64,000 bases of DNA, taken from NCBI RefSeq assembly GCF_000759435.1, contig NZ_JRJG01000029.1, positions 1 through 64,000 of the forward strand, written 5' to 3'. Shown here piece by piece: positions 55,933 through 64,000 of the stretch. The position numbers and the translations under genes are program-made. Under the pieces are notes generated by a model. The model did no database searches. It had not been told where the DNA came from and worked only from the letters and a program-made list of their open reading frames with translations. Each line of letters begins with the position of its first letter. The stretch's first letter is position 1. Source of the stretch: Hoeflea sp. BAL378 (GTDB lineage: Bacteria > Pseudomonadota > Alphaproteobacteria > Rhizobiales > Rhizobiaceae).

Positions 55933-56267
55933 TGAGCACCTCGCTGATGATCTGGCTCGCCGGCGCCATGGCCGTGTTCCTCGCGGCCGCCAGCAGCCTC
56001 AGGATCTATGTCGACCGGCCCTCGGTCTGGCTGCTGGCGCTCGCCATCGGGCTCTATTCCGTCGGCAATTTGATGATGGTGCGGCTGATGAAGGAAAGCG
56101 GGCTGGCGGTGGCCATGTCGCTGTCGGCGGTGCTGCAACTGGTGCTGATCAACATTGTCGGACTGCTGATCTTCGGCGAGCGACCGACCAACATGCAGAT
56201 CGGCGGCATCACGCTCGGCATCGTCGCCGTCACGCTGATCGTCTGGCCGCAGGGGAGACAGGGATGA
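55929..56267 (+). CDS. SMR/EmrE-like four-helix membrane protein
   Basis: A 112-residue protein with four hydrophobic helices. It resembles small multidrug resistance or DMT half-transporters: LYSVGNLMMVRLMKESGLAVAM and LIFGERPTNMQIGGITLGI. The Glu usual in helix 1 of EmrE is absent from the first helix here (SLMIWLAGAMAVFL), so proton-coupled drug export is doubtful. It overlaps both neighbours by four bases inside the ABC operon. Confidence 0.75.
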   Translation: MMSTSLMIWLAGAMAVFLAAASSLRIYVDRPSVWLLALAIGLYSVGNLMMVRLMKESGLAVAMSLSAVLQLVLINIVGLLIFGERPTNMQIGGITLGIVAVTLIVWPQGRQG

Positions 56268-57151
56268 CCGGCGGGAGCTTCCTCAGGGACCGGGTGTTTC
56301 CGGTGGCCTCGATCCTTCTGGTGATCATGGTCGCCTGGTATCTGGCGGCCTACTGGATGAATGCGCCGTTCCAGCGCGATTTCGACCGGCGCGCCGGCGA
56401 GACCCGCACCGCGGTCGAGTTCCTGGCGCTGACCATGAGCCAGCCCAAGCCCACCATGCCGGCGCCACACCAGGTGGCCGAGAACCTGTGGAAGAACACG
56501 CTCACCGTCAAGCCGTGGTCGAAGCGCAGCCTCGTCTACCATTCCTGGATCACGCTGTCGGCAACGCTGCTGGGCTTTGCCATGGGCACGGCGCTGGGCG
56601 TGGTGATCGCCATCGGCATCGTCCACATTCCCGCGCTCGACCGCTCCTTCCTGCCCTGGATCATCGCCTCGCAGACGATCCCGATCCTCGCCATCGCGCC
56701 GATGATCATCGTGCTTCTCTCGGCCATCGGCGTCACCGGGCTGCTGCCCAAGGCGCTGATTTCCACCTATCTGTCGTTCTTCCCGGTCGCCGTCGGCATG
56801 GTCAAGGGCCTGCGCTCGCCCGACGTGCTGCATCTCGACCTGATGCGCACCTATTCCGCCAACAAGCTGCAGACCCTGTGGAAGCTTCGCATCCCCGCCT
56901 CGGTGCCGTTCTTCTTCGCCTCGATGAAGGTGGCGATCGCCGCCTCGCTGATCGGCGCCATTGTCGGCGAACTCCCCACCGGCGCGGTGGCGGGCATCGG
57001 CTCCAAGCTGCTCGCCGGCTCCTATTACAGCCAGACCATCGATATCTTCGCGGCGCTGATCGCGGGCTCGGTGGTGGCCATCCTGCTCGTAAGCCTGGTC
57101 GACGGTCTCGGCCGCCTGGTCAACGCCCGCATGGGAGCGCGCCAGCCATGA
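56264..57151 (+). CDS. ABC transporter permease 1
   Basis: A 295-residue BPD-type permease. It has an N-terminal helix (about 12-32), a periplasmic stretch, then about five helices. The ATPase-contact region is LMRTYSANKLQTLWKLRIPASVP (split about residues 190-212). It likely pairs with permease 2. ATGA overlaps couple it to the SMR-like gene upstream and permease 2 downstream. Confidence 0.88.
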   Translation: MTGGSFLRDRVFPVASILLVIMVAWYLAAYWMNAPFQRDFDRRAGETRTAVEFLALTMSQPKPTMPAPHQVAENLWKNTLTVKPWSKRSLVYHSWITLSATLLGFAMGTALGVVIAIGIVHIPALDRSFLPWIIASQTIPILAIAPMIIVLLSAIGVTGLLPKALISTYLSFFPVAVGMVKGLRSPDVLHLDLMRTYSANKLQTLWKLRIPASVPFFFASMKVAIAASLIGAIVGELPTGAVAGIGSKLLAGSYYSQTIDIFAALIAGSVVAILLVSLVDGLGRLVNARMGARQP

Positions 57152-58257
57152 GCCTCTTCCGTCCCAACTGGCAGGCGCTCGCAGCGCTTCTGGCCACGCT
57201 CTTGAGCCTCACCGCCCTGCCCTACACCGCCGGCATGAGCGCCCAGTTTTCCCTCGCCGTCGCCGTGCTCCTGGCCGCCGGCGCCATCGTCTCGATGCTG
57301 CGGCTGGCGGCGGGCCTCGAAGCGCTGGTCCTGCTGGTGGCGAGTTTCGGCGCGGCTTCCATGCTGATCGCCGGCCTCGCCGGCGCCACCGGCACCGCCT
57401 CCGCCGGCTATTTCGCCAGCCTCGTCGCCGCCTGGCTGCTGGGCTGGCGGCTGGTCACCGTGCTGTCAGGCGACGGCAGCCGCACCGGCCAGACCGCCGG
57501 CATCGTCGCCATCACCGTGCCGGCCCTGTTCGGCATCTGGGTGCTGATCCTGTGGGAATGCATCGTCCGCGGCGCGGGCGTGCCCTTCGTGCTGCTGCCG
57601 CCGCCCTCGGCCATCGGGCTCCGCATCGGCAACTCGCTGCCGATTCTTGCCGCCGACTTCCGCCAGACCGTGCTCAAGGCGGTGCTGTTCGGCTATGTGG
57701 TGGGGTCGCTCACGGGTTTCCTCGTCGCCATCCTCGCCGACCGCTTCCGCTTCTTCGCCAACGGGCTGCTGCCGGTGGGCAACATGGTCTCGGCCCTGCC
57801 GATGATCGGCATCGCGCCGGTCATGGTGATCTGGTTCGGCTTCGACTGGCAGTCCAAGGCCGCCGTGGTCATCGTCATGACCTTCTTCCCGATGCTGGTG
57901 AACACGCTCGCGGGCCTTGCCGCGTCGAGCGACATGGAGCGCGACCTGATGCGCACCTATGGCGCCGGCCACTGGCAGGTGCTCATGAAACTGCGGCTTC
58001 ACGCCGCAATGCCTTTCATCTTCAATGCCCTCAAGATCAACTCGACGCTCGCGCTGATCGGCGCCATCGTCGCCGAGTTTTTCGGAACGCCGATCGTCGG
58101 CATGGGCTTTCGCATTTCGACCGAAGTGGGTCGGATGAACCTCGACATGGTCTGGGCGGAAATTGCCCTTGCGGCCGTTGTCGGGTCTTTGTTTTATGGG
58201 GCGCTTGCACTTCTCGAGCGAACCGTCACATTCTGGCATCCGAGCTATCGCAGATAA
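57148..58257 (+). CDS. ABC transporter permease 2
   Basis: A 369-residue permease. About four additional helices occupy residues 8-115, before the BPD core (about 130-365) with LMRTYGAGHWQVLMKLRLHA as the ATPase-contact region. The start at 57148 overlaps the stop of permease 1 (ATGA). The extra N-terminal helices distinguish it from permease 1. It should form a heterodimeric channel. Confidence 0.88.
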   Translation: MSLFRPNWQALAALLATLLSLTALPYTAGMSAQFSLAVAVLLAAGAIVSMLRLAAGLEALVLLVASFGAASMLIAGLAGATGTASAGYFASLVAAWLLGWRLVTVLSGDGSRTGQTAGIVAITVPALFGIWVLILWECIVRGAGVPFVLLPPPSAIGLRIGNSLPILAADFRQTVLKAVLFGYVVGSLTGFLVAILADRFRFFANGLLPVGNMVSALPMIGIAPVMVIWFGFDWQSKAAVVIVMTFFPMLVNTLAGLAASSDMERDLMRTYGAGHWQVLMKLRLHAAMPFIFNALKINSTLALIGAIVAEFFGTPIVGMGFRISTEVGRMNLDMVWAEIALAAVVGSLFYGALALLERTVTFWHPSYRR

Positions 58258-58289
58258 GAGGCCGGGGCCTTAACCAGAGGAGAACGTCA

Positions 58290-59255
58290 ATGAAGAAAAC
58301 ACTCGGACTGACACTGGCACTCACCATGACGCTGATGGCGGGCGCGGCGCAGGCCGCCGACAAGGTGACCCTGCAGCTCAAATGGGTCGCGCAGTCCCAG
58401 TTCGCGGGCTATTACGTCGCCAAGGACAAGGGCTTCTACGAAGAGGCCGGCCTTGATGTCGAGATCAAGCCGGGCGGCCCCGACATCGCGCCGGAACAGG
58501 TGATCGCCGGCGGCGGCGCCGACGTCATCGTCGACTGGATGGGCGGCGCGCTCGCCGCGCGCGAAAAGGGCGTGGGCCTCGTCAACATCGCCCAGCCCTA
58601 CAAGAAGGCCGGCATGGAAATGGTCTGCCCGGCCGACGGCCCGGTCAAGACCGAAGCCGACTTCAAGGGCCGCACGCTGGGCGTCTGGTTCTACGGCAAC
58701 GAGTATCCGTTCTTTGCCTGGATGAACAAGCTGGGCCTCTCCACCGAAGGCGGACCTGACGGCGTCACCGTGCTCAAGCAGAGCTTCGACGTGCAGCCGC
58801 TGATCCAGAAGCAGGCCGACTGCATCTCGGTCATGACCTACAACGAGTACTGGCAGCTCATCGACGCCGGCTACAAGCCGGAAGACCTGATCGTCTTCAA
58901 CTATTCGGAAATGGGCAACGACCTGTTGGAAGACGGCCTCTACACGCTGGAGGAAAACCTCAAGGATCCGGCCTATGTCGACAAGATGGTCAAGTTCGTC
59001 TCGGCCTCGATGAAGGGCTGGGAATACGCCATCGCCAATCCCGAGGAAGCTGCCTCGATCGTCATGGACAATGGCGGCCAGGACGAGAACCACCAGGTGC
59101 GGATGATGGGCGAAGTGGCCAAGCTGATCGGCGAACCCGACGCCAAGCTGATCCCGGAAGCCTATGAGCGCACCGCCAAGGCGTTGCTCGACCAGAAGAT
59201 CATCACCAAGGAGCCGGAAGGCGCCTGGACCTCGGTCGTCACCGACAAGATGTAA
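58290..59255 (+). CDS. NMT1/THI5-like ABC substrate-binding protein
   Basis: A 321-residue periplasmic protein with a signal peptide ending AQAAD. LQLKWVAQSQFAGYYVAKDKG and the following GLDVEIKPGGPDIAPEQV are typical of the NMT1/THI5 group, members of which bind pyrimidine compounds such as HMP and thiamine precursors. AGAGGAGAA precedes the ATG. In this locus it probably binds uracil, thymine or a related pyrimidine, which is inference. Confidence 0.9.
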   Translation: MKKTLGLTLALTMTLMAGAAQAADKVTLQLKWVAQSQFAGYYVAKDKGFYEEAGLDVEIKPGGPDIAPEQVIAGGGADVIVDWMGGALAAREKGVGLVNIAQPYKKAGMEMVCPADGPVKTEADFKGRTLGVWFYGNEYPFFAWMNKLGLSTEGGPDGVTVLKQSFDVQPLIQKQADCISVMTYNEYWQLIDAGYKPEDLIVFNYSEMGNDLLEDGLYTLEENLKDPAYVDKMVKFVSASMKGWEYAIANPEEAASIVMDNGGQDENHQVRMMGEVAKLIGEPDAKLIPEAYERTAKALLDQKIITKEPEGAWTSVVTDKM

Positions 59256-59277
59256 TCGTCCTTTTGGGTTAAACTCG

Positions 59278-59308
59278 ACCGGTCGGCCCGAAAGGCCGGC
59301 CGGTTTTT
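59278..59308 (+). terminator. Intrinsic terminator after the ABC operon
   Basis: An 11-bp stem (ACCGGTCGGCC with GGCCGGCCGGT, one G-T pair) and CGAAA loop followed by a run of five T, 22 bases after the substrate-binding protein stop. It ends the ABC operon before ade. Confidence 0.9.
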
Positions 59309-59337
59309 GATTCGCCACACCAGCAACGGGGCCAGCC

Positions 59338-61038
59338 ATGACAGACAGACTTGGCGACATGATCGACCAGGGCCAGGGCAAGGCGCCCGCCGACATCGTG
59401 CTCAAGGGCGGCCGGCTGTTCGACCTTACCACCGGCACTTTGCGCGACGGCGACATCGCCCTCTGCGGCGATCGCATCGTCGGCACGCTGGAAAGCTATT
59501 CCGGTGTCGAGGAAATCGACATTTCCGGCCGGATCGTCGTCCCCGGCTTCATCGACACCCATCTGCACATCGAGAGCTCGCTGGTCACCCCGCATGAGTT
59601 CGACCGCTGCGTGCTGCCGCGCGGCGTGACCACGGCGATCTGCGATCCGCACGAGATCGCCAATGTGCTCGGCGCCGAAGGGATAAGCTATTTCCTCGAT
59701 TGCTCGCTGCAGACGATCATGGACATCCGCGTGCAGCTCTCGAGCTGCGTGCCGGCCACCCATCTCGAGACCGCCGGCGCGCGGCTCGACATCGACGACC
59801 TCCTGCCCTTCCGCGACCACCCCCAGGTGATCGGCCTCGCCGAATTCATGAACTTCCCCGGCGTTCTGGCAAAGGACCCCGCCTGCATGGCCAAGCTCGA
59901 AGCCTTCCAGGGCGGCCATATCGACGGCCATGCGCCGCTGCTGCGCGGGCTCGGCCTCAACGGCTATCTCGCCGCCGGCATCCGCACCGAGCACGAATCC
60001 ACCACCGCCGCCGAAGCGCTCGAGAAGATGTCGAAGGGCATGCATGTGCTGGTGCGCGAGGGCTCGGTCAGCCGCGATCTCGACGCGCTGATCCCGATCA
60101 TCACCGAGCGCAACTCGCCGTTCCTGGCGCTCTGCACCGACGACCGCAATCCGCTCGACATCGCCGAGCACGGCCATCTCGACTACATGATCCGCCACGC
60201 CATCGCCAAGGGCGTCGAGCCGCTGGCGATCTACCGCGCCGCCTCGATCTCGGCCGCCCGCGCCTTCGGTCTGAGGGACCGCGGCCTGGTGGCGCCGGGC
60301 TGGCGCGCCGACCTGGTGGTGCTCGACAGCCTGGAGGCATGCAACGCCCAGATGGTGTTCTCCGCCGGCCGCCGCGTCACCGACGCGCTGTTCGCCGGCC
60401 GCGCCGAAACCCCGCTGGTCGGCACCGACAGCGTGCGCGCGCCCATGGTCGAAGCCGCCTCCTTCACCGTCCGCAAGAATAGAAGCCGGACCCCGGTGAT
60501 CGGCATCCTCCCCGGCAAGATCATCACCGAGCGGCGCGATCTCGACCTCGCCATCGACAAGGGCGAGAAGCAGGTCGATCTCAGCCGCGACATCCTCAAG
60601 ATCGCGGTGATCGAACGCCATGGCAGGAACGGCAACATCGCCACCGGCTTCGTCCAGGGCTTCGGGCTGAAGCGCGGCGCCATCGCCTCGACCGTCGGCC
60701 ATGACAGCCACAATATCTGCGTCGTCGGCGCTTCCGAGACGGACATGGCGGTTGCCGCCAACCGGCTGAGCGAGATCCGCGGCGGCTTCGTCGTGGCCGA
60801 GGGCGGCAAGGTCGTGGCCGAGATCGCCCTGCCCGTTGCCGGCCTGATGAGCGACCGGCCCTATGAATGGGTGCGCGAAACGCTGATTCCCTTGCGCAAG
60901 GCCGCGAAAGCGCTGGGCGGGACGCTCGACGAGCCGTTCCTGCAACTGGCCTTCCTGCCGCTGCCGGTGATCCCGCACCTCAAGATCTCCGACCGCGGCA
61001 TGATCGACGTCGACGCCTTCGAGATCATCGATCCGTAA
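59338..61038 (+). CDS. ade: Adenine deaminase
   Basis: It converts adenine to hypoxanthine and ammonia. The 566-residue length fits the Ade family of amidohydrolases. Visible motifs are [16 protein letters not shown] (metal histidines, about residues 78-92), [36 protein letters not shown] and VGHDSHN near the C-terminus. A terminator separates it from the ABC operon, so it has its own promoter. It adds a purine step to the nucleobase theme. Confidence 0.95.
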   Translation: MTDRLGDMIDQGQGKAPADIVLKGGRLFDLTTGTLRDGDIALCGDRIVGTLESYSGVEEIDISGRIVVPGFIDTHLHIESSLVTPHEFDRCVLPRGVTTAICDPHEIANVLGAEGISYFLDCSLQTIMDIRVQLSSCVPATHLETAGARLDIDDLLPFRDHPQVIGLAEFMNFPGVLAKDPACMAKLEAFQGGHIDGHAPLLRGLGLNGYLAAGIRTEHESTTAAEALEKMSKGMHVLVREGSVSRDLDALIPIITERNSPFLALCTDDRNPLDIAEHGHLDYMIRHAIAKGVEPLAIYRAASISAARAFGLRDRGLVAPGWRADLVVLDSLEACNAQMVFSAGRRVTDALFAGRAETPLVGTDSVRAPMVEAASFTVRKNRSRTPVIGILPGKIITERRDLDLAIDKGEKQVDLSRDILKIAVIERHGRNGNIATGFVQGFGLKRGAIASTVGHDSHNICVVGASETDMAVAANRLSEIRGGFVVAEGGKVVAEIALPVAGLMSDRPYEWVRETLIPLRKAAKALGGTLDEPFLQLAFLPLPVIPHLKISDRGMIDVDAFEIIDP

Positions 61039-61154
61039 GCACGCCCGGAGACGGGGACCGCCCTCCGGTCGTGCTCCGGTCTGCACAGTATCGCCCCCCT
61101 CCGGCTTGTGCTAAAATGGCGCAATTCTGCGGGTCGGGCGGTTCCGGTGGGGCT

Positions 61155-62267
61155 ATGGCGACAGATTTGACAGAGGCTTCAAACGGGCTGCTGGAGGCGG
61201 CGCTGCTCGGCTCCGACTGGCGCGAAGCCCTGTCGACCTATTCCGAGGCCGCGGGAGCCAAGGGCGCGACGCTGGTGCGCTACCAGCCGCGCGACGTGCT
61301 GAAATCCCGCCTGCACAACGAGTTCGTGCTGTCGACCGACTCGCTGGCCTCCTCCGTGGCCGACTATCTCGCCGGCCAGGCGCCCCCGGACCCCAGGATC
61401 GCACGGGTCAGCCCGGGTCTCGGCGACGGCTTCGTGACCGACTTCGACCAGTTCACGCCGGACGAGATTGGCCGCGACGCGTTCTACGAGGAATTCCTGC
61501 GGCCCAGGGACGTGCGCTGGCACGCCTGCGCCCGCATCGACACCTCCTCCCGCGTCGGCGACCTCTATCTGAGCCTGAAGCGCTCGGTGAGACAGGAGCA
61601 TTACTCCCGCGCCGAAATCCGCGCGATCAACGCCTGCCTGCCGACGATCCGCATGGCCGCGGCGATCTCGAGGACCATCCTGCAAGCCGAGCAGCGCGGC
61701 AAGAACTCCGTCTTCGACGGACGCGGCGAGGCGCTGTTCGAATTCGATGTCCGCGGACGGGTGATCGACTTCAATCCGCTGGCCGGCAGGCTGATCGGCG
61801 ATTTCCTCGATCTGAGCCGAGGCCAGCTCTCGGCGCTGTCGCGCGACGACACCAACCGCCTGGCCCGGGCGATTGCCGCGCCGCTCGGCGTGCCCCCGCG
61901 CGTGGCCTGCGTCGTGCTGGGCGAGCCCGGTTCGGACCGGCGCGTGATCTTCAAGACCTTTCCGGTTGTGGGAAGCGCCCACGATGTCTTCGGCGCCACC
62001 GCGGCGATGGCGGTGGCGACGCTCTGGGAGCGGCCCGGTTGGCCGCCCGACGCCCTGGTGGCGAGCCTGAGGGAATCCTTCGGCCTGACCAATGCCGAGG
62101 CGCGGATCGCAGCCCTGGTGGGACTGGGCGTCAGCCTCGCCCAGTCGGCCGCGACGCTGGGAATCGGAATCGGGACGGCGCGAAACTACTTCAAGGCGGC
62201 GCAGACGAAGATCGGCGTCTCGCGCCAGGCGGAACTGGTCCTCCTGGTCGGTTCCATGAAGGTCTAG
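61155..62267 (+). CDS. LuxR-type HTH regulator
   Basis: The C-terminal 65 residues are a LuxR-type HTH: LTNAEARIAALVGLGVSLAQSA then GTARNYFKAAQTKIG. The N-terminal 280 residues lack a receiver or clear ligand domain and may contain a PAS-like part (about 195-270, EALFEFDVRGRVIDFN). It follows ade by about 116 bases. Regulation of ade is possible. ATG at 61155 was chosen; ATG 61116 is an alternative. Confidence 0.75.
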   Translation: MATDLTEASNGLLEAALLGSDWREALSTYSEAAGAKGATLVRYQPRDVLKSRLHNEFVLSTDSLASSVADYLAGQAPPDPRIARVSPGLGDGFVTDFDQFTPDEIGRDAFYEEFLRPRDVRWHACARIDTSSRVGDLYLSLKRSVRQEHYSRAEIRAINACLPTIRMAAAISRTILQAEQRGKNSVFDGRGEALFEFDVRGRVIDFNPLAGRLIGDFLDLSRGQLSALSRDDTNRLARAIAAPLGVPPRVACVVLGEPGSDRRVIFKTFPVVGSAHDVFGATAAMAVATLWERPGWPPDALVASLRESFGLTNAEARIAALVGLGVSLAQSAATLGIGIGTARNYFKAAQTKIGVSRQAELVLLVGSMKV

Positions 62268-62301
62268 ATCCCGTCAGGATTATGACCCGCGCCGTCGCGC
62301 G

Positions 62302-62658
62302 TCACAGGCAGGGGTTACGGATCAGCTCGCCGCCGCCGCCCGAATCTCCGGCCATCAGGATCGCATCGCCGCGCGGCAACAGCGGCAGATCCTCCTCGAT
62401 CGCCGTGGAGGCGGAAGCGGGCGTGATGAAGGCGAAGCTTCCCAGCGCTTCCAGCGCCGTGACCACCACATTTCCGCCAGGCTGCTGCAATGTCGCGCAT
62501 TTGGGGTATTTGGGCTTCTTCTTCGGCGTCCCGTCGTCATCGTAGTCGAACCGGTTTTTGGGCGCTTCGCAACTCGCCACGCCCAATGCGACAAGCACGA
62601 GGACGGAGGTCGCCAGGACCGACAGGTAACGGGATTTCGGGACCGAGGGTGATCGCAT
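62302..62658 (-). CDS. Small putative lipoprotein
   Basis: A 118-residue protein. It starts with an Arg/Lys region and a hydrophobic helix ending LGVASC, a lipobox (Cys30). The mature part has Lys/Pro-rich sequence (TPKKKPKYPKC) and a Gly-rich C-terminus. AAGGA lies before ATG 62658. I do not recognise a family. Confidence 0.65.
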   Translation of the reverse strand: MRSPSVPKSRYLSVLATSVLVLVALGVASCEAPKNRFDYDDDGTPKKKPKYPKCATLQQPGGNVVVTALEALGSFAFITPASASTAIEEDLPLLPRGDAILMAGDSGGGGELIRNPCL

Positions 62659-62861
62659 GTTCGCATCCTTCGATGTTCGATGGCGGCAGGCGCCGGCAAG
62701 CCGCGGCCTTGCTTCCCAGACCAAGACAAATCCCGGTCGGGCGAGGCGCCGGAGCCTCGCCGTCCGTCAGCCGGCTTTCCCGGATCTGTCCCGACATGAT
62801 TCCATCGGCGAAGGGCTTTTCCTACTCCCAAATGGGACTGCCCGGACCTTCGCGAACGCGC

Positions 62862-64000
62862 TCAGGCGAGCCGGGCGCAGAAGGCGTCGAGACCGGCCAG
62901 ATGCACCGTGCGGCCGTCATGCCCGGGCGCGAAGCCCGGCAGGCGGACCATCTCGGCGATCTCCAGGTCCGACGGTGCCGTCCACTCGACCCCGGTGCGG
63001 GCCAGGTTGAAGACGAACAGGAACCGCTCGTTGCCCGCGCCGCGGGTGAAGGCCAGCAGGTCGCCATTGGTCTCCAGGAAGACCATCTCGCCGTCGATCA
63101 GGCTTTGGTGCGACCGGCGGAACTCCAGCATGTGACGGTAGTGGCCGAGGATCGAGCCGCTCAGATGCTCCTGCTGCTCCACCGCATGCTGGCGATGGCT
63201 GTCCGGGATCGGCAGCCAGGTCCGCGGCGCGTCCGAGAACCCGGCATTGGGCGCATTGCGGTCCCACACCATCGGCGTGCGGCATCCGTCGCGGCCCTTG
63301 TAGGCCGGCCAGAACCTGATGCCATAGGGATCGGTGAGATCCTCGAAGGCGAGCTCGGCCTCCTCCAGTCCCAGCTCCTCGCCCTGGTAGAGGCAGATCG
63401 AGCCGCGGAACGAGGTGAGCAGAGTGATGGCGAAGCGGGCCATCTGCCGCGGATCGTCGCCGGCCTGGGTCCATCGCGAGACATGGCGTTCAACGTCGTG
63501 GTTGGAAAACGACCAGCAGACCCAGCCGTCCTGCACCACCGACTGGAAATTGGCGATGCTGCGGCGGAAATGTTCGGCGGAAAACTCCGCGCCGAGCATG
63601 TCGAAAGTGTAGCACATGTGCAGCTTGTCGCCGCCATTGGTGTAGGCGGCGGCCGTCTTGAGCGAGCGGCGGCCGTCGCCCACTTCGCCCACGGTGGTGC
63701 GCCCCTCATACTCGTCGAGCAGGGCGCGCAGCCGCTGCAGGAAGACGATGTTCTCGGGTTGGGACTTGTCGTAGAGATGGTCCTGGAAGCCGTAGGGATT
63801 GGTGTCGGGCGCGTCCACGCCCATGAAGTTGCCGTCCTCCGCCGACAGCGCCAGCGGCGGGTTGTCGCGCAGTTCGGCGTCATGGAAATAGAAGTTCACC
63901 GTGTCGAGCCGGAACCCGTCGACGCCCCGGTCGAGCCAGAAGCGGACGGTGTCGAGGATGGCGTTCTGCGCATCTTCATTGTGGAAATTGATGTCCGGCT
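62862..64000 (-). CDS. GH13 alpha-glucosidase, 5-prime end outside window
   Basis: The frame runs to the window edge, so the N-terminal part is missing. DGFRLDTVNF (about 63895-63925) holds the catalytic nucleophile Asp, VGEVGD the probable acid/base Glu, and FSNHDVERH the conserved NHD. SICLYQGEELGLEEAEL and the C-terminal beta domain complete it. These fit oligo-1,6-glucosidase/AglA-type enzymes of rhizobia, often encoded with an agl sugar transporter, which would lie beyond the window. Confidence 0.9.
   Translation of the reverse strand, partial: PDINFHNEDAQNAILDTVRFWLDRGVDGFRLDTVNFYFHDAELRDNPPLALSAEDGNFMGVDAPDTNPYGFQDHLYDKSQPENIVFLQRLRALLDEYEGRTTVGEVGDGRRSLKTAAAYTNGGDKLHMCYTFDMLGAEFSAEHFRRSIANFQSVVQDGWVCWSFSNHDVERHVSRWTQAGDDPRQMARFAITLLTSFRGSICLYQGEELGLEEAELAFEDLTDPYGIRFWPAYKGRDGCRTPMVWDRNAPNAGFSDAPRTWLPIPDSHRQHAVEQQEHLSGSILGHYRHMLEFRRSHQSLIDGEMVFLETNGDLLAFTRGAGNERFLFVFNLARTGVEWTAPSDLEIAEMVRLPGFAPGHDGRTVHLAGLDAFCARLA

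Noticed and set aside
59269-61086. Open frame of 605 codons opposite ade
   Set aside because: Antisense to a complete adenine deaminase with conserved metal sites; no motif of its own.

Overview
The window is a GC-rich chromosomal segment of an alphaproteobacterium, almost certainly of the Rhizobiales (Hyphomicrobiales). Support from the sequence: a NolR-like ArsR-family regulator, a ChoXWV choline transporter, a PutA without an N-terminal DNA-binding domain next to a divergent Lrp-type putR, a reductive (Pre/Pyd) pyrimidine pathway, and many rhizobial-type DUF genes. A Rhizobiaceae or Phyllobacteriaceae relative such as Hoeflea is my inference only. I saw no rRNA, tRNA, CRISPR array, phage or classical IS.

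Layout. 0.2-6.7 kb: a DUF4342 protein, a degenerate pyruvate-kinase-like protein, an extensin-like protein, a 2H phosphoesterase-like protein, formate-tetrahydrofolate ligase and a cupin. 6.8-11.4 kb: proline catabolism (putA and divergent putR) and a LuxR-type solo. 11.5-18.1 kb: a compact five-gene minus-strand operon encoding a coiled-coil protein, a hypothetical protein, an AAA ATPase, a DUF6638 protein and a DUF2333 membrane protein; its function is unknown. 18.3-24.1 kb: cytochrome c, thymidine kinase, choXWV, an SDR and a HugZ-like protein. 24.2-27.1 kb: the NolR-like regulator, a copper chaperone and a copper P-type ATPase. 27.2-29.8 kb: a chemoreceptor preceded by a secreted sensor-like protein. 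30.4-35.7 kb: an SDR, two Gfo/Idh/MocA oxidoreductases and a GH9 glycosidase.

The largest theme, about 35.8-59.3 kb, is a nearly complete reductive pyrimidine catabolic locus. PreT/PreA reduce uracil or thymine. HydA opens the ring. A carbamoylase releases beta-alanine. An omega-aminotransferase and MmsA convert beta-alanine to acetyl-CoA. A RutR-like TetR protein probably regulates the set. Three 16-bp operator-like sites (two upstream of preT, one in the rutR/aminotransferase intergenic region) tie two promoters together. An NMT1/THI5-type ABC transporter follows and probably imports the substrate. Adenine deaminase comes next. Unrelated genes sit inside or beside this block: arsC-arsH, two or three small Gly-tailed peptide genes, a pair of secreted small paralogues, and a DUF559 nuclease gene framed by a perfect 42-bp inverted repeat.

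The right edge holds a LuxR-type regulator, a small lipoprotein and a GH13 alpha-glucosidase cut off by the window end. The best candidates for something undescribed are the DUF559 inverted-repeat element, the tandem Gly-tailed small proteins and the five-gene AAA/DUF operon.
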